Assembly: GCF_003606285.1 (NCBI RefSeq)
Contig: NZ_CP028884.1
Span: forward strand, 620,001 to 684,000
Reading direction: 5' to 3'
Source of the DNA: Borrelia turcica IST7
GTDB lineage: Bacteria > Spirochaetota > Spirochaetia > Borreliales > Borreliaceae
DNA length: 64,000 bases
Shown here: positions 18,854 to 31,171 of the stretch, in pieces
Layout of the letters: every line of letters starts with the position of its first letter
Position numbering within the stretch: the first letter of the stretch is position 1
The notes under the pieces: generated by a model
What the model saw: the letters and a program-made list of their open reading frames with translations, nothing else
Told to the model about the DNA's origin: nothing
The model's database searches: none
Translations under genes and position numbers: made by a program

Positions 18854-20596
18854 CATGTAAGGAATGTTTAGTAAATTCATGCAGTTTTTTATTGTTTGTA
18901 GAACGGCTTTGGATAAACTTATTCTTGAATTTGTGAGTTCAAGGTTATTTGTGTCTATTATTTTCGTCTCTTGGTAGTATGTGCTGAAGCTTTTTGCAAG
19001 TGAGTAAGAGTATTGAGTTATTAATGAAGGATTTAAGTCTTTTGACGCTTTAATTATATGTTCTTCAAATTCAGAAATAATCTTAATTAGTTCCCATTCT
19101 TTTTCCTGTTCCAATAAGTCTAGATTAGCACCTTCTCTGGGTAAGTTTAATGTGTTGTATTTTTCAAGTATGCTATTAATTCTTGCTCCTACATATTGAA
19201 TGTATGGGCCAGAATTACCAATAAAAGATAAGCTTTCTTCTTTGTTAAATAAAATATCTTTGTGTATGGCTGTTTTTAGCAAATAGTAGTGAATAGCTCC
19301 TAGCGATATGTCTAGAGCAATTTTTTGCAAATCTTTTTCATCTGTATTTCTCTTTTTTATTTCTAGCATAGTTGAATTTACTAAATCATGAATCAAATTA
19401 TCAGCATCAACCACATTGCCTTCTCTTGATTTCATTTTGCCTTCAGGTAAATTTACCATCCCATAAGATAGATGTATTAAATTATTTTCTTTTATAATAC
19501 CTAATTTATCTGCAACAAAAAATAAAATTTTAAAGTGATGAATTTGCTCACTTCCAACAACATATATCATTTCATCAAAATTATATTCATTTTTTCTGGT
19601 TACTATATTTCCCAAATCTTGAGTAAGATAAATGGACGTTCCATTGGCTCGTAAGAGTACTTTCTCTTTAAATTTTTTATCTGCATTTTCATTTTCTTCT
19701 GTAGGTATGTTTATACATATAGCTCCATCTTCTCTTCTGTAACATAAACCGTCTTCTAATCCTTTAAGTACAACATCTCGTCCGATTTCAAATATTTCAC
19801 TTTCAAGATAAATTTTATCAAATGTAATGTTTGTAAGATTATAAGTTTCTTTTATTCCTTCAATTGCCCATTTGTTAAGCTTTTCCCAAAGTTGAACTGT
19901 TTCTGGGTCTCCTTCTTCCCATTTACATAGTAATTTTTGTATTTCTTCTTCTGCTATGGCATTATCTTTTGCATATTCGTTATACTTTACATAGAAATCA
20001 CCTATTAAATGGTCTCCTTTTTTACAAGAAAGCTCGGGGGTCGTATTGTTCCCAAATTTTTTGTAAGCAAGCATAGATTTGCAAATATGTACACCTCTAT
20101 CATTTATTAGATTTATCTTTATTATTTGTCCACCGGCAGCTTTTAATATTCTTGATAAACTTTCTCCAATAATGTCATTTCTAAGGTGTCCTACGTGCAG
20201 TGGTTTATTTGTGTTGGGGGCTGAAAATTCTATTACTATTTTTTTATTCTTAAGGAAATTATTTGTGCCATATTTTTCCTTTTCTTCATTGACTTTATTA
20301 ATTGTATCTCGAATAAATTCCTTTCTCTTGAGTTTAATGTTTAAGTAAGGCCCCATTGGTTTGGTTTCATATTCCGATCCAATCTCCTTTACTATCTCTT
20401 CAATAATAACAGATGGACTAAGTCCTAATATTTTGCTAAATTCAAATATTAAGATTGATAAATCTCCTAACTCGCTCTTTGGTGGTTTTTGAATTATTGT
20501 AGTTACTTTGTCCAGTTTAATATTTTTTGTTAAGGCAAGTTTCTTTATTGTTTTACTAATTTTATCTTCTAAATCTTTTTTTATTTTACTAATCAT
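18842..20596 (-). CDS. argS: Arginyl-tRNA synthetase
   Basis: Charges tRNA-Arg. Class I synthetase of 584 residues with an N-terminal Add-1 domain, the HVGHLRND form of the HIGH motif near residue 130, and a KMKSREG motif in place of KMSKS (degenerate versions are common in ArgRS). A helical anticodon-binding DALR domain ends the protein. AAAGGG precedes the ATG. Its first eight bases overlap the end of the upstream small membrane-protein gene, so translation is probably coupled. It ends inside the shared terminator hairpin. Confidence 0.95.
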   Translation of the reverse strand: MISKIKKDLEDKISKTIKKLALTKNIKLDKVTTIIQKPPKSELGDLSILIFEFSKILGLSPSVIIEEIVKEIGSEYETKPMGPYLNIKLKRKEFIRDTINKVNEEKEKYGTNNFLKNKKIVIEFSAPNTNKPLHVGHLRNDIIGESLSRILKAAGGQIIKINLINDRGVHICKSMLAYKKFGNNTTPELSCKKGDHLIGDFYVKYNEYAKDNAIAEEEIQKLLCKWEEGDPETVQLWEKLNKWAIEGIKETYNLTNITFDKIYLESEIFEIGRDVVLKGLEDGLCYRREDGAICINIPTEENENADKKFKEKVLLRANGTSIYLTQDLGNIVTRKNEYNFDEMIYVVGSEQIHHFKILFFVADKLGIIKENNLIHLSYGMVNLPEGKMKSREGNVVDADNLIHDLVNSTMLEIKKRNTDEKDLQKIALDISLGAIHYYLLKTAIHKDILFNKEESLSFIGNSGPYIQYVGARINSILEKYNTLNLPREGANLDLLEQEKEWELIKIISEFEEHIIKASKDLNPSLITQYSYSLAKSFSTYYQETKIIDTNNLELTNSRISLSKAVLQTIKNCMNLLNIPYMKKM

Positions 20597-21179
20597 TCTT
20601 TTTCCCTTTAATATTTATTAATGTGTTAATCAATAAAAAGATTAAAGATGCTACTAAGAAAACATTTGAGCTATAAGCTGGTGTTTTGCTTATGCTGAAC
20701 TCTTTAATTATTGATATTTTTGTATTGAAAAACTGTAAATTTCCAGTATTTAATATTTCTCTAAAGAGTGAAACTATTGAGCTTAATGATACGAATGTTA
20801 TTATTGGTAGTTTGGAATATTGCAATATCCTTAAAGGCTCTTTTAGATTTTTAAAAGGTTCATTTTTGTGAAATGATACTATGATAACTATTAAAATAGG
20901 AATTGAAAATCTTAAATTGTTATAAAGCATAGGGGTTGTATAATACATGAAAAGATAAGTTAAACTAACAAATATCCCTATCATAAACAAGTAAATTCCT
21001 AGTATTTGATTCCTTAGTTCTATTTGATTAATGATTATTGCAGGCAGTAGGATGCAAATGGATATCCAAATTGATATTATACTTCCCTCTAGAAAAGTTT
21101 TTGTATAAGCAAAAATTGGAAAGAGCATTAAATGAGTTTTTAAATATCTATCTGTAACATAAAATGTTTTTTTTTGCAT
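20589..21179 (-). CDS. Small integral membrane protein, possibly Rnf/Nqr-related
   Basis: A 196-residue protein with about five or six membrane segments. I do not recognise it with certainty. The C-terminal part contains [15 protein letters not shown], which resembles the REILGxGSLFG signature of the RnfA/RnfE/NqrD/NqrE membrane subunits. The conserved cysteines and repeat symmetry of those subunits are not evident, so this may be a degenerate relative. It sits between the chemoreceptor gene (20-base gap) and argS (8-base overlap), all on the minus strand. Confidence in the gene is high; the family assignment is tentative. Confidence 0.6.
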   Translation of the reverse strand: MQKKTFYVTDRYLKTHLMLFPIFAYTKTFLEGSIISIWISICILLPAIIINQIELRNQILGIYLFMIGIFVSLTYLFMYYTTPMLYNNLRFSIPILIVIIVSFHKNEPFKNLKEPLRILQYSKLPIITFVSLSSIVSLFREILNTGNLQFFNTKISIIKEFSISKTPAYSSNVFLVASLIFLLINTLINIKGKKND

Positions 21180-21199
21180 AAATCTTACCTTTAACGATT

Positions 21200-23368
21200 T
21201 TATTTTGTTTTAAATTGATTTGTATCTGTATTAATATCTACAATATGATTTGAGTTTACTTTTCCAAAAGTTTTAATACTTTCAATTGCTCCTATTAGTC
21301 TTTTGATTTCTTCTTTTAGACTCTTCATTGAATTTGAAACGGTTATGTTAATTTCTTCTAGAAGAGAAACGGTATTGATAATCTCTTTATTTCCTCTAAA
21401 CATTTCATTTGAACCAATTTTTACTTCATATGTTATTTCTCTCATTGTATTTAAAGCTTTTAAAATTTCCTGACTACCAATTGACTGTTCTTGCATAGTA
21501 TGATTTATTTCTTCTATAACTTGAACTACAAGATTTATTGAATCAAATATTTGATTGAAAGCTTTATTTGTGAGTTCTGATGTTTTTACTGTTTTATTGA
21601 TAGAATCCATTATTTCATTTATTGATGCTGCAACTGATTCTGATTGTGAAGTAACCTGTTCTGCAAGATCTTTAATTTCTTCTGCAACAATTGCAAATCC
21701 CTTTCCAGCTTCACCAGCATGAGATGCTTCAATAGCTGCATTCATTGAGAGTAGGTTTGTCTGACTAGCAATAGATGATATTAGAGCATTTGCTTCTTGA
21801 AGTCTTGTTGAGTTTTTATAAATTTCTTTAATTTGCATAATAACTTCTTCTTGCTTTTTTCGACCGTCATCTGAAAATACTTTAAGTTCTTCTGTACTTT
21901 TTGCAGCTTTTTGTGTTATTTCTGTAACTGATTGTATACTTCCTATCATTTCTTCAATAGCAGATGATGATTCTTCAACGCTAGCAGCTTGAGTTTCAAT
22001 TGAGTTGTCAAGTGATGCAATGTTTTTAGATAAACTCTCTATTGTGTTTGTTGTATTGGAAATAAATTCAACTTGCTTTTCTACTTCTCCCTGTGTTTTT
22101 TCTATATACTGATTTGAATTTGTTATCGTATCATAGGCTTTATTTATTTCATTAAATAAAAGATCTCCATTATCTCTTAATAATTTGACTCTGTCTTGTA
22201 GTGAGTTCATTACATTCTTTAAATTTTCAATGAAATATCCGAAATGATTTATTGTAGAACTTACTGAGTCGTTCCCCTTTGATTCAATCTTGACCGTTAA
22301 ATCTCCATCTTTGACTTTTGGAATGACTTCATTTAAATATTCTATTTTTGTTATTATTAATTTCTTGATGATGCTTATCATGATTAAAATGAATATTATT
22401 ACGAGTGCTGCTATTATTGACAAGGACATCAATTTAATTTTGTATAGTTCATTTGAAAATATGTTGTCATAGTTCATTTGTATGGCTAAATACCAAGATG
22501 AAGTTGTAAGTCTTGTTAAAGAGATTATGTTATTGTCATGGTTAGTAGTAATATTGCTTTGTTTCCTAGATATTGAATTTAATAACTGATTCGTTATCTT
22601 GGGATTATTTTCAAATAGGTTGTCTATTGATAAATTAATATGTTCGAGTGTGTCTTCATTTTGTTCTCCAAAAACTTCACCTTGATTATTAATAGCATAT
22701 ATCTTGAAGTAGTGATAACTTTGATGTTGATTCCCCTTTTCCAGTACAGATCTCTCTAAAAACAGAAATATCTTTTTTCTTAATTGTTTTATTTGCTCTA
22801 GTATGTCTAAATATAAAATAACATATCCAGTGTTGTCTGCATTTCCGTTATCTCTTGTGGCTATCTTGTAAATCATAGGTATGTAGTGCTTGTTATTTAT
22901 TTTTATTAAGTTTTTATGTAATGCGATTATTTGAGTTTTATTTATAAAATTATCCGCTTTAATTCCCTTTAAATTTATCTGGGAGTTTATTCTTCTCTCA
23001 TCGCTTGAATACAATACCTCTCCATTTTGGTTTACATATTCTATTATCGTTATATAAGAAGGGAATAAATGAGAGTTACTAACAGATATTATGCTTTTAA
23101 GTTTCTGATTCTTTTGTTCGCTAGATACATTGTTGTAATTTATGATAAATTCATCAATAGCCTGTAAAGTGTTTCTTGTGTCATCAACGAAGCTTTTTGT
23201 CATAATGTGATTTACAAATTTTGTAAAATTTTTAAGCTCTTTAGTTATTACTTTCCTATATCCGTAATTTAATAACAAAAAAGTAGTAGCAGCAATAATT
23301 ATTGTGTATATTAAAATAGCAATATTAAACTTATAAAAAAGAGTGGAACTGGAACTTTTTCTTTTCAC
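21200..23368 (-). CDS. mcp-4: Methyl-accepting chemotaxis protein
   Basis: Transmembrane chemoreceptor of 722 residues. Membrane helix 1 (~13-35), a periplasmic dCache-type sensor (~40-290), helix 2 (~300-325, an isoleucine-rich run), HAMP domain (~330-380) and a cytoplasmic coiled-coil signalling domain. The conserved hairpin tip [20 protein letters not shown] is near residue 532. GTG codons at 23380 and 23368 are both in frame. GAGGA lies five to six bases before the second, so I use 23368. It is divergent from a second receptor gene 172 bases away. Confidence 0.93.
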   Translation of the reverse strand: MKRKSSSSTLFYKFNIAILIYTIIIAATTFLLLNYGYRKVITKELKNFTKFVNHIMTKSFVDDTRNTLQAIDEFIINYNNVSSEQKNQKLKSIISVSNSHLFPSYITIIEYVNQNGEVLYSSDERRINSQINLKGIKADNFINKTQIIALHKNLIKINNKHYIPMIYKIATRDNGNADNTGYVILYLDILEQIKQLRKKIFLFLERSVLEKGNQHQSYHYFKIYAINNQGEVFGEQNEDTLEHINLSIDNLFENNPKITNQLLNSISRKQSNITTNHDNNIISLTRLTTSSWYLAIQMNYDNIFSNELYKIKLMSLSIIAALVIIFILIMISIIKKLIITKIEYLNEVIPKVKDGDLTVKIESKGNDSVSSTINHFGYFIENLKNVMNSLQDRVKLLRDNGDLLFNEINKAYDTITNSNQYIEKTQGEVEKQVEFISNTTNTIESLSKNIASLDNSIETQAASVEESSSAIEEMIGSIQSVTEITQKAAKSTEELKVFSDDGRKKQEEVIMQIKEIYKNSTRLQEANALISSIASQTNLLSMNAAIEASHAGEAGKGFAIVAEEIKDLAEQVTSQSESVAASINEIMDSINKTVKTSELTNKAFNQIFDSINLVVQVIEEINHTMQEQSIGSQEILKALNTMREITYEVKIGSNEMFRGNKEIINTVSLLEEINITVSNSMKSLKEEIKRLIGAIESIKTFGKVNSNHIVDINTDTNQFKTK

Positions 23369-23552
23369 TTGAATCCTCACAAAACTTTTTACAAAATATC
23401 ATAACCAACTAGTATTATATATGTTTTATTATATAATTATATACATATATCTGAATAATAAAATAATTATTCTTGTTAGTATATTCATATAATGTGTAAT
23501 GCGGTAGGAAGATTTGTTTATATAGGTTTATGGGTTTAATTTTGGAGAATTT

Positions 23553-25754
23553 ATGAATGATGATTTAGTGAATGTTAAATTAAAAAATATGAAGTTTTTT
23601 CTCTATTTTCTACTTTTTGTTTTTATTTGCTTTAGTTTGCTATTTATAGGACAAGCCTATTTAAATTATAAAAATGAGTATATAGAGCGTGTTAGGTCTG
23701 ATTTTGAGCTGTTTTCAAGTAATATAGAATTTCGGTTTAAGAGTAGATATGAGTATGCTAAGGATGTTCTTAATCATTTTGTTAAAGATAATGATGTTTT
23801 AAATATTTTGCATAATGCTTCAAATAGTTTTATTTCAAATATTGATTTGAAATCTATGTATGATTTGAATACGAGTAGTACTTTATTTTTAAATTCGAAA
23901 GAATTTAATGAGGTAAGTAAGGTTTTTGAGGGTGTACCTTTTGCGGAGAATTCTTTAGAGGGAATTTTTTATATTCCTATTGGACAAAATGTTCTACTTT
24001 CAGATAGAAGTTTTTCATCTTTGGGTATAAATAACATTATGGAAGATCCGATTTATTTTGTTCCTGCAAGAAATAATGTTGCTTATTATTCAAGTTATAA
24101 AAGGATTAAGAATAAGTTTTATTCTGTTGTAAGTATTCCAGTTGTTAATAATAACTCTATGGTGTTGGGTGTACTCTGTTTCATGGTTTGTTTTGAAGAT
24201 TTGTTAAATAGTGTAGCAAATCAGTTTAATTCTTATCTTAAGTCTAGTAATAAAAATTATGAGTTTTTTGTTGTTGACAGAGACTTTAGTCCTTTGTTTT
24301 TAAGCCTTAGTGATGTAAATATTGGGAATTTTTCGGAAGCTTATGAGAGTAGTGTGTTACATAGAGCTGTAAGTTATATTAAGACGGATTCTAATATTTC
24401 AAAATATATTTTTAAACATAGAAATTCTTCCTATTTATTAAATTCTTCTCAGATTGAAGGAACTGTGATTCAAGGTATTATTTTTAATATGAATTCTCTT
24501 CCCTTTGGGTTTCAATCAAGTGCATTATTTTTCTTAGGGTTTTTGTTTGTCTCGTTTTTCATTTTATTTTATCTTTGTAATAAGCTAATTTTACCCATTA
24601 TGGAAGATTTTAGGGTTATGCTTAATCACAAAAAGGTAAAAGAGGATGTTTTAGGCATTGACTCTCCTGTTGAAGTTCAATATAGGTCTTTTATTTTTTC
24701 TTATATTAATTCTGAATTTGATAGCCTTTTTTTAAAAGCTACTAATGCTGTGAGTAGTATTAAAGTTTATGTAAAGGAGTTGGACAGTTACTTAAGTGAG
24801 ATAAACATACCTGAGGAAGGAATAGAGAGGGTTAAGAATAGTCTTTTTACTTATGAGAGGATAGGGGATACTTTTTCTAAATTTGAAAAAACAATTATTA
24901 ATATTTTGAAAGATTTTGAATCAATATCTGAGCCAATTAGTGAGCATAGTAAAAATATATCAGATATTGCTACTAAATTTGAGGAAAATGCTAGTGCTTT
25001 TTATGGGATAGATAAGAACTTGGAGATTTTTAACAAGGTGGTTGTAGCAAATTCTACAAATATTGAAAGCGTGAAGAGTAAAGTTTTTGAATTAAATGCT
25101 ATTTTTGAAAATATTAATATGAATTTCTCCGAGCTTTTGTCTCAAACGAATAATCTTCAGAGTGCAAATAAACTTTTAGTATCAATATCAAGTCAGACAA
25201 ATATGCTTGCAATGAATGCAGCTATTGAGGCTGCTAAGGCTGGTGATGCTGGTAAGAGTTTTGCTGTTGTTGCAGAGGAGATTAGAAAGCTTGCTATAAA
25301 TTCCGGTAAATACTCAACAACTATTAAAGATGAACTTAAGATAGTTAATAATATTATTTCACTTATAAGCACAGAGATAGATACTGTTTATAAAAATTTT
25401 ATGGATATACAGGATAATGTTAATAATAATTCTGTTCAACATGAAAGGATAAATGCTACACTTGCTAAGCACATAAAAGAAATAGGAGCTTTTGAAGATA
25501 AATATTTATCTAATGATATTAAGATTAAAGATACTAAGAATATGTATAAGGAGATATTTAATAGTTACTTTTTTATTAACGGAAAGTTTAATAATTTAAA
25601 TAACGATTTAGGTGAATTTGAAGTTTCTAAGATGAGTTTGGATGCATTAGAGCCTTTACGAGAGCATATTGCTTTAGTTAATGAATCTAGAGAAAAAATT
25701 ATTAGGATAAAAGATATTATTGAAAGTATTAATAATGAACTTAGAGATGTTTGA
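23553..25754 (+). CDS. mcp-5: Methyl-accepting chemotaxis protein, second receptor
   Basis: Chemoreceptor of 733 residues, divergent from the preceding one. N-terminal membrane helix (~15-40), an extracytoplasmic sensor with Cache character (~45-310), helix 2 (~323-345), then a long cytoplasmic coiled coil with the tip [20 protein letters not shown] near residue 548. No convincing HAMP domain is visible after the second helix, and its cytoplasmic part is far from that of mcp-4 outside the tip. The ATG follows TTGGAGAAT. The stop is one base from the murB stop on the other strand. Confidence 0.92.
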   Translation: MNDDLVNVKLKNMKFFLYFLLFVFICFSLLFIGQAYLNYKNEYIERVRSDFELFSSNIEFRFKSRYEYAKDVLNHFVKDNDVLNILHNASNSFISNIDLKSMYDLNTSSTLFLNSKEFNEVSKVFEGVPFAENSLEGIFYIPIGQNVLLSDRSFSSLGINNIMEDPIYFVPARNNVAYYSSYKRIKNKFYSVVSIPVVNNNSMVLGVLCFMVCFEDLLNSVANQFNSYLKSSNKNYEFFVVDRDFSPLFLSLSDVNIGNFSEAYESSVLHRAVSYIKTDSNISKYIFKHRNSSYLLNSSQIEGTVIQGIIFNMNSLPFGFQSSALFFLGFLFVSFFILFYLCNKLILPIMEDFRVMLNHKKVKEDVLGIDSPVEVQYRSFIFSYINSEFDSLFLKATNAVSSIKVYVKELDSYLSEINIPEEGIERVKNSLFTYERIGDTFSKFEKTIINILKDFESISEPISEHSKNISDIATKFEENASAFYGIDKNLEIFNKVVVANSTNIESVKSKVFELNAIFENINMNFSELLSQTNNLQSANKLLVSISSQTNMLAMNAAIEAAKAGDAGKSFAVVAEEIRKLAINSGKYSTTIKDELKIVNNIISLISTEIDTVYKNFMDIQDNVNNNSVQHERINATLAKHIKEIGAFEDKYLSNDIKIKDTKNMYKEIFNSYFFINGKFNNLNNDLGEFEVSKMSLDALEPLREHIALVNESREKIIRIKDIIESINNELRDV

Positions 25755-25755
25755 T

Positions 25756-26673
25756 TTAAATTTTGTCTTTAAATCCAATGTATAGGACTTCTTCTTCAAG
25801 GGAGAATCCTGTTTTTGCTTTTACTTCAGTTTTTACTCTTTTAATTAACTCTTTAATATCTTTGGCGCGGGCATTGTTGTTATTTATAATAAAGTTTCCA
25901 TGATATTTCGAAACAGATGCTTCTCCTATTTTGAATCCTTTTAGATTGCATTCTTCAATTATTTTTCCGGTAGGTTTTAAAAATTTTTTATTATTTTTAA
26001 ATGTACTTCCACTACTTGGAAAAAGATAATGACCTTTGTCTATCCTATTTTGTTTATTATGTTGCATAATATTTAAGATATGTTTTTTATTTCCCTTAGA
26101 TAAATTTAGTGTAACTTTTAATATTAAAGTATTTTTGTTTTGAAATGGAGAAATTTTGTATGAAAATTCATTTTTTTCAAATTTTTTACAGATGGTTTGT
26201 CCATCCTCATCTACAAAAACGACTAAATCTAATATTTCAGAAATTTCGTTCCCAAAGCATCTAGCATTCATCCAAACGGCACCTCCAAGTGTGCCAGGAA
26301 TTCCGTATATAAATTCTAATCCACTTAATTCGTTTTCTAGAGCAAAATTACATAAATTTTCAAAATTAGCTCCGCATTCAGCAGTAATTTTATTACCTTG
26401 AAGTGTGATTTTATTCAGATAACCAGTGTATATTATGGGAAAATCAATGTCTTCTTCGTCATTTATTAATAAATTTGAACCTCCTCCTAAGATAAATATT
26501 TTAATCTTTTCCTCTATTGCTGTTTTAAATATGTGTTCTGCTTCTTTGATGGTTTTGGGTATTAAAAATAATTTAGCAATGCCTCCTATTTTGTAGGTAG
26601 TGTAGTTTGCAAGATTTTCTTTAGTAGGAGTGGTATTGATTTTGTTGAGAAAATTATTGATATGTTTGGACAT
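25756..26673 (-). CDS. murB: UDP-N-acetylenolpyruvoylglucosamine reductase
   Basis: FAD- and NADPH-dependent reductase making UDP-MurNAc, the first committed sugar of peptidoglycan. Visible are the FAD-binding GGGSNLLI near residue 61, GIPGTLGGAVWMNA near 125, FPSSGSTFKN with the catalytic serine near 220, and a C-terminal glutamate in the LEEEV segment. The 305 residues match the type II MurB enzymes that lack the extra C-terminal loop. The ATG has no good ribosome binding site. A 226-base AT-rich gap separates it from the divergent cysS. Confidence 0.94.
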   Translation of the reverse strand: MSKHINNFLNKINTTPTKENLANYTTYKIGGIAKLFLIPKTIKEAEHIFKTAIEEKIKIFILGGGSNLLINDEEDIDFPIIYTGYLNKITLQGNKITAECGANFENLCNFALENELSGLEFIYGIPGTLGGAVWMNARCFGNEISEILDLVVFVDEDGQTICKKFEKNEFSYKISPFQNKNTLILKVTLNLSKGNKKHILNIMQHNKQNRIDKGHYLFPSSGSTFKNNKKFLKPTGKIIEECNLKGFKIGEASVSKYHGNFIINNNNARAKDIKELIKRVKTEVKAKTGFSLEEEVLYIGFKDKI

Positions 26674-26899
26674 ATTTTCTAAATTTTATATGAAATAAGT
26701 ACTTTTTACAAATTTGAGCTAGAAATTTTTAGGAATTATCCTGTTAAGTAGATTGTAAAACTGTATAAATTTCATTATTTATAAGTTTGTCAAATTGGTC
26801 TTTTTATAATAAACTTCTATAGTAAGTTGATTTGAGATTTTTAAGCAAAAATTTATTTTTGGTTTTGTTTATTTCTAAAATTAGCTTTTCACAGGATGT

Positions 26900-28342
26900 A
26901 TGATTCTTAAGTTATATAATACAAAGACAAAAAGTTTATCTGAGGTAAAAAAGAGTGGTGAAACTAAGATTTACGCTTGTGGCCCTACTGTTTATAATTA
27001 TGCACACATCGGCAATCTTAGAACATATATTTTTGAAGACGTACTTATTAAGTCCTTAAGGCTTTTAGGCTATAGTGTTAATTATGCAATGAATATTACT
27101 GACATTGGCCATTTAACGGGTGAATTTGATGAGGGTGAGGATAAGGTAGTTAAGGCCGCAAGGGAGAGAGGACTTACAGTTTATGAAATTAGTAAATTTT
27201 TTACGGAAGCTTTTTTTCTTGATTGTGAAAAATTGAATATAGTATGTCCTGATAATGTTCTTATTGCAAGTAAATATATAGCTCGCATGATAGAAGTTGT
27301 CAAGGTTCTTGAAAAGAATAATTTTACTTATTTTGTTAATGGAAATGTTTATTTTGATACTTCTCGTTTTAAAAATTATGGTCAAATGGCTGGAATTAGC
27401 CTAGATAATGCTTGTGCCTCTGTTTCTAGAGTTGAGATAGATGCATCAAAGAAGAATAAAACAGACTTTGTTTTGTGGTTTACAAATTCAAAATTTAAAG
27501 ACCAGGAAATGAAATGGGATTCGCCTTGGGGTTTTGGTTATCCAAGTTGGCATTTAGAATGTGCTACTATGAACTTAGATTGTTTTAAAGACACTCTTAG
27601 TATCCATTTAGGAGGCGTTGATCATATTGGAGTTCATCATATAAATGAAATAGCTATAGTGGAATGTTACTTAAAAAAATCGTGGTGTGATTTATTTGTG
27701 CATGGTGAATTTTTGATTATGGAAGATGAAAAAATGTCAAAATCAAAGGGTAATTTTATTACCATTAAAGACTTAGAAAGTGATGGGTTTTCTCCTCTAG
27801 ATTTTAGATATTTTTGTTTAACGGCACATTACAGAACACAACTTAAATTTACATTAAGTAACCTTAGAGCTTGTAGAGTAGCTAGGGAAAATATGCTTAA
27901 TAAGTTAACTTCTCTTTATTCTTCACTAAATCAATTTGATATACCACTACTTAATAATACTTATTATAATATTGAATCTTCTCTGGAGAATAAATATTAT
28001 AATAATTTTTTAGAAAAGATAGCTTTTGATTTGAATATTCCTCAAGCTTTAGCTTTACTTTGGGATGTTGTTAAGGACGATAATTTAGAGGCTCTTTTAA
28101 AGCTTAGGCTTGCATTTAAGTTTGATGAAGTTTTGTCTTTGAGTTTAAGAGAAGAGGTACTGAAAGCTATTAAGAGGGATGATGTACATATGGATGATTG
28201 GATGAATTCTTTACTGGAAGAGAGACGAATTGCAAAATTAAGAAGAGATTTTAATCGTGCTGATGAGATTAGGGATTATTTTATTTCTAAGGGGTTTGTC
28301 TTAATTGATACAGAAGAGGGGACTAAGGTTAGAAGAGGTTAA
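26900..28342 (+). CDS. cysS: Cysteinyl-tRNA synthetase
   Basis: Charges tRNA-Cys. Class I synthetase of 480 residues with AHIGNLRTY near residue 36 and KMSKSKGN near 278. Zinc ligands are a cysteine near residue 27 (ACGPTVY) and the LECATMN/HHINE group near residues 214-245. AGGA lies five bases before the ATG. It leads a four-gene operon; the next gene starts with TTG three bases after the stop. The 226-base upstream region has a TATAAT at 26805-26810 but no convincing -35 and no recognisable riboswitch. Confidence 0.95.
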   Translation: MILKLYNTKTKSLSEVKKSGETKIYACGPTVYNYAHIGNLRTYIFEDVLIKSLRLLGYSVNYAMNITDIGHLTGEFDEGEDKVVKAARERGLTVYEISKFFTEAFFLDCEKLNIVCPDNVLIASKYIARMIEVVKVLEKNNFTYFVNGNVYFDTSRFKNYGQMAGISLDNACASVSRVEIDASKKNKTDFVLWFTNSKFKDQEMKWDSPWGFGYPSWHLECATMNLDCFKDTLSIHLGGVDHIGVHHINEIAIVECYLKKSWCDLFVHGEFLIMEDEKMSKSKGNFITIKDLESDGFSPLDFRYFCLTAHYRTQLKFTLSNLRACRVARENMLNKLTSLYSSLNQFDIPLLNNTYYNIESSLENKYYNNFLEKIAFDLNIPQALALLWDVVKDDNLEALLKLRLAFKFDEVLSLSLREEVLKAIKRDDVHMDDWMNSLLEERRIAKLRRDFNRADEIRDYFISKGFVLIDTEEGTKVRRG

Positions 28343-28345
28343 GTA

Positions 28346-29905
28346 TTGGCAAAATCTTTTATTGGTAAATATTTTGTTTTAATCTTGCTTTTTCTTGCTT
28401 TTTTGGGTTTATTTATTTTTTCTGGATTTTTATTTTATTTAAAACCTGTGATTTATGAAATATCGCCAATTCCTGCATCACATGAAAATGTCATTGTAAT
28501 TAGAGGTCATCATTTAGGTAATAAGGTAGGAGATATTAATATTAATGACCACTATTTAATGAAGAGTAGCATTGTTAGTTGGAGTGATGAAAAAATAGTT
28601 TTTAGAATTACAGATGAAATAAATTCGGGTCTTATTTTTATAAAGAGTGAGCAGGGATTTAGTAATGAACTTTTCCTTGTAATTAGTAGGCAAGTTCCAG
28701 TTAGACTTGGAGTAGAGAGCAAACCTTTTCTTTTTGTTCCCCAAGATTTAAGTTTAATGACTAATATTCCTGTTGTATTGAGAGGCAGAAATTTGGCATC
28801 AAATTTTTCTGTTGTTGAAATATTTGTGCAAACGAAGCAACAATCTTATAAAATTCTTCCTCAAGATATATTAAGAGTATCCAAAAGTGAGATCGAATTT
28901 ATTCCTCCAAAGACTTTGCGTAGTAAAGGTGAGGTTTTTTTATTGGTTGACGGCGTTAAGAGTAATAAAATTCCTTTTAATTTTAGGTCAAATTTTTTTA
29001 AGTGGACTTTAGGAAAAGGTAAAAACTTTAAGATATCTCAAGAAATTTATTTTATGCAAGATTCTGATAAAGATTCTAAACTTAAATTGGATGATATTAA
29101 TTTTAATGTTTTTTATTTAGGTCCAATTAAGAATGAAAGGCAGAAAATTAAGTTTTCAAATAATGAAGGTACTGATCTGGATTTGAATAATTTATTTTTT
29201 GAAAGTTTGAAAGTTGATAAACATTATTTAAAGTTTGAAGTTGAAACTTATAGGTTAAATTTAGAGATTTTGAATAAACAGTCTTTATATGATATTAAGG
29301 TAAATAAAAATGATGATATCTATGAATTTAAGACATATGTTTCAAACAAAATGAATAATTATTTATCTTATGAATCACTTGATTTAACTCCAATTACTTT
29401 AAATATGAACAAGATAGATAGCGAGTCAGCTTATAAATTAGCTAAATCTATTATCGATGCTTTAATATTGTATTTTAGCATTACAGATAATAGCTTGAGC
29501 TTGGATGAGTCTATTAAGAGGAGAGAAATTTCAACAGATAATCTGATTACTCTTACTAATTTGTTGTTTTTACGAAAAGGTATACCTTTAAGAACAGCAA
29601 TTGGATTGTATTTTGATTCTGAATCTTCTAGTCTTAAAAAACATGTTTGGTGTGAGTTTTTTTTAGAGCATATTGGATTTATTTATTTTGATATAATAAA
29701 TGCAGTATTATTTAAAAACAGTTCTAAGTATTTTTTGAATATGACAGAGGATTATATCCATTATGGATACAAGGAAGATTTTGATGATTACTTGCCGTCT
29801 AGTGAATATATAGACTTAGGGCTGTTGAAATATAAAAACTTAACAGATCACGATTATTCTTTGAATTATAGGTTTACTTTGGAGGAGGATATTAATGATA
29901 GATAA
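28346..29905 (+). CDS. Membrane-anchored protein with TIG-like and transglutaminase-like domains
   Basis: A 519-residue protein of unknown function. One N-terminal membrane helix (~9-31) is followed by two IPT/TIG-like immunoglobulin domains (~35-113 with [20 protein letters not shown], and ~121-205 with [10 protein letters not shown]) and a middle beta-rich region. A C-terminal transglutaminase-like core (~380-455) has [12 protein letters not shown]433 in HVWCEFF and D449 in IYFDI, the usual His and Asp positions. The position that should be the nucleophilic Cys, 15 residues before GIP, is T397. A catalytic role is therefore doubtful. It starts with TTG after AGAGG, between cysS and glyA; its 3' end overlaps glyA by 11 bases. 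Confidence 0.72.
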   Translation: MAKSFIGKYFVLILLFLAFLGLFIFSGFLFYLKPVIYEISPIPASHENVIVIRGHHLGNKVGDININDHYLMKSSIVSWSDEKIVFRITDEINSGLIFIKSEQGFSNELFLVISRQVPVRLGVESKPFLFVPQDLSLMTNIPVVLRGRNLASNFSVVEIFVQTKQQSYKILPQDILRVSKSEIEFIPPKTLRSKGEVFLLVDGVKSNKIPFNFRSNFFKWTLGKGKNFKISQEIYFMQDSDKDSKLKLDDINFNVFYLGPIKNERQKIKFSNNEGTDLDLNNLFFESLKVDKHYLKFEVETYRLNLEILNKQSLYDIKVNKNDDIYEFKTYVSNKMNNYLSYESLDLTPITLNMNKIDSESAYKLAKSIIDALILYFSITDNSLSLDESIKRREISTDNLITLTNLLFLRKGIPLRTAIGLYFDSESSSLKKHVWCEFFLEHIGFIYFDIINAVLFKNSSKYFLNMTEDYIHYGYKEDFDDYLPSSEYIDLGLLKYKNLTDHDYSLNYRFTLEEDINDR

Positions 29906-31148
29906 GGCTGTATTTGATTTAATTGGAAGAGAATATAAGAGAGAGAGAGAGAATATTGAACTTATTGCTTCAGAAAATTTTGTATCGTCAAATGTAAGAG
30001 AAGCTGTTGGGAGTATTTTGACTAATAAATATGCTGAGGGTTATCCTTCAAAGAGATACTATGGGGGTTGTTTTGTTGTTGATGAGATTGAAAATTTAGC
30101 TATATCAAGAGCAAGAGAGCTTTTCGGTGCAAATTATGCTAATGTACAGCCACATAGTGGTTCTCAGGCGAATATGGCTGCAATAATGGCTCTTATTAAT
30201 CCTGGGGATAGAATTCTTGGAATGGAGTTGTCTCATGGAGGACATTTAACTCATGGAAGTAAAGTTAGTTTTTCTGGAATATTTTTTAATGCGTATTCTT
30301 ATGGGGTGTCAAAGGACACTGAGACTATTGATTATGATAAAGTTATGGAAATAGCTAAGGAGTGTAGACCCAATTTAATAATAGCGGGTGCTTCTTCTTA
30401 TTCAAGGGAAATTGATTTTAAAAAGTTTCGCCAAATAGCAGATGAAGTTTCCGCTTATCTTTTATGTGACATTGCTCATACGGCAGGCCTTATTGCTACA
30501 GGTTTTCATAATTCTCCTATTGATGTTGCACATCTTACTACAAGTACTACTCATAAGACTTTAAGGGGGCCTAGAGGAGGATTAGTGCTTTCTGGTAAAG
30601 AATTTAAGAGAATGGTTAGTACCAACAAGAAGGAGAGAACGCTTGAGAGTTCTATTAATTCTTGTGTTTTCCCAGGAACTCAGGGAGGACCTTTAATGCA
30701 TGTTATTGCGGGTAAAGCAGTAGCTTTTGGGGAAGCTTTAAGGGAAGATTTTAGAGATTATATTGCTAGAGTAATAAAGAATACTAAAATTATGGCTGAC
30801 TATTTTAGTGCAGAGGGTTTTAGGATAGTTAGTGGGGGAACGGATAATCATTTATTTTTAGTTGACCTTGGTGTTTTGGATATGACAGGAGCTGAAGCTG
30901 AGAAAATTCTTGAGAGCGTAAATATTACGCTTAATAAAAACACTATTCCTTTTGATTCAAGGAGTCCTTCTGTGGCCTCTGGTATTAGAATAGGAGCAGC
31001 AGCTATTACTTCAAGAGGTTTAAATAAGGATGATTCTCTTAGGGTTGCTAGTTTTATTATTAGAGCTTTAAAGACTAAATCGGAGAGTGAGCTTAGAAAC
31101 ATAAAGAGAGAAGTTATAGAATTTATTAGTAGTTTTAGTATGCCTTAA
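29895..31148 (+). CDS. glyA: Serine hydroxymethyltransferase
   Basis: PLP enzyme interconverting serine and glycine while charging tetrahydrofolate with a one-carbon unit. The 417 residues match the family. [12 protein letters not shown] and [15 protein letters not shown] are at the N-terminus; the PLP lysine is in [13 protein letters not shown] near residue 220. The ATG follows GGAGGATATT inside the end of the upstream gene, so translation is probably coupled. In a spirochaete with few amino-acid pathways this is a main route to glycine and one-carbon units. Confidence 0.96.
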   Translation: MIDKAVFDLIGREYKRERENIELIASENFVSSNVREAVGSILTNKYAEGYPSKRYYGGCFVVDEIENLAISRARELFGANYANVQPHSGSQANMAAIMALINPGDRILGMELSHGGHLTHGSKVSFSGIFFNAYSYGVSKDTETIDYDKVMEIAKECRPNLIIAGASSYSREIDFKKFRQIADEVSAYLLCDIAHTAGLIATGFHNSPIDVAHLTTSTTHKTLRGPRGGLVLSGKEFKRMVSTNKKERTLESSINSCVFPGTQGGPLMHVIAGKAVAFGEALREDFRDYIARVIKNTKIMADYFSAEGFRIVSGGTDNHLFLVDLGVLDMTGAEAEKILESVNITLNKNTIPFDSRSPSVASGIRIGAAAITSRGLNKDDSLRVASFIIRALKTKSESELRNIKREVIEFISSFSMP

Positions 31149-31171
31149 TTTTAATTTACAGGTTATTTGTT

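Noticed and set aside
26674-26899. Possible T-box or other riboswitch before cysS
   Set aside because: I see no T-box consensus, no specifier stem and no terminator/antiterminator pair; only AT-rich sequence and a lone TATAAT.
29935-29955. GA-repeat tract as a phase-variation site in glyA
   Set aside because: Only about seven GA units within a conserved coding segment of a housekeeping gene; the encoded residues are normal for the family.
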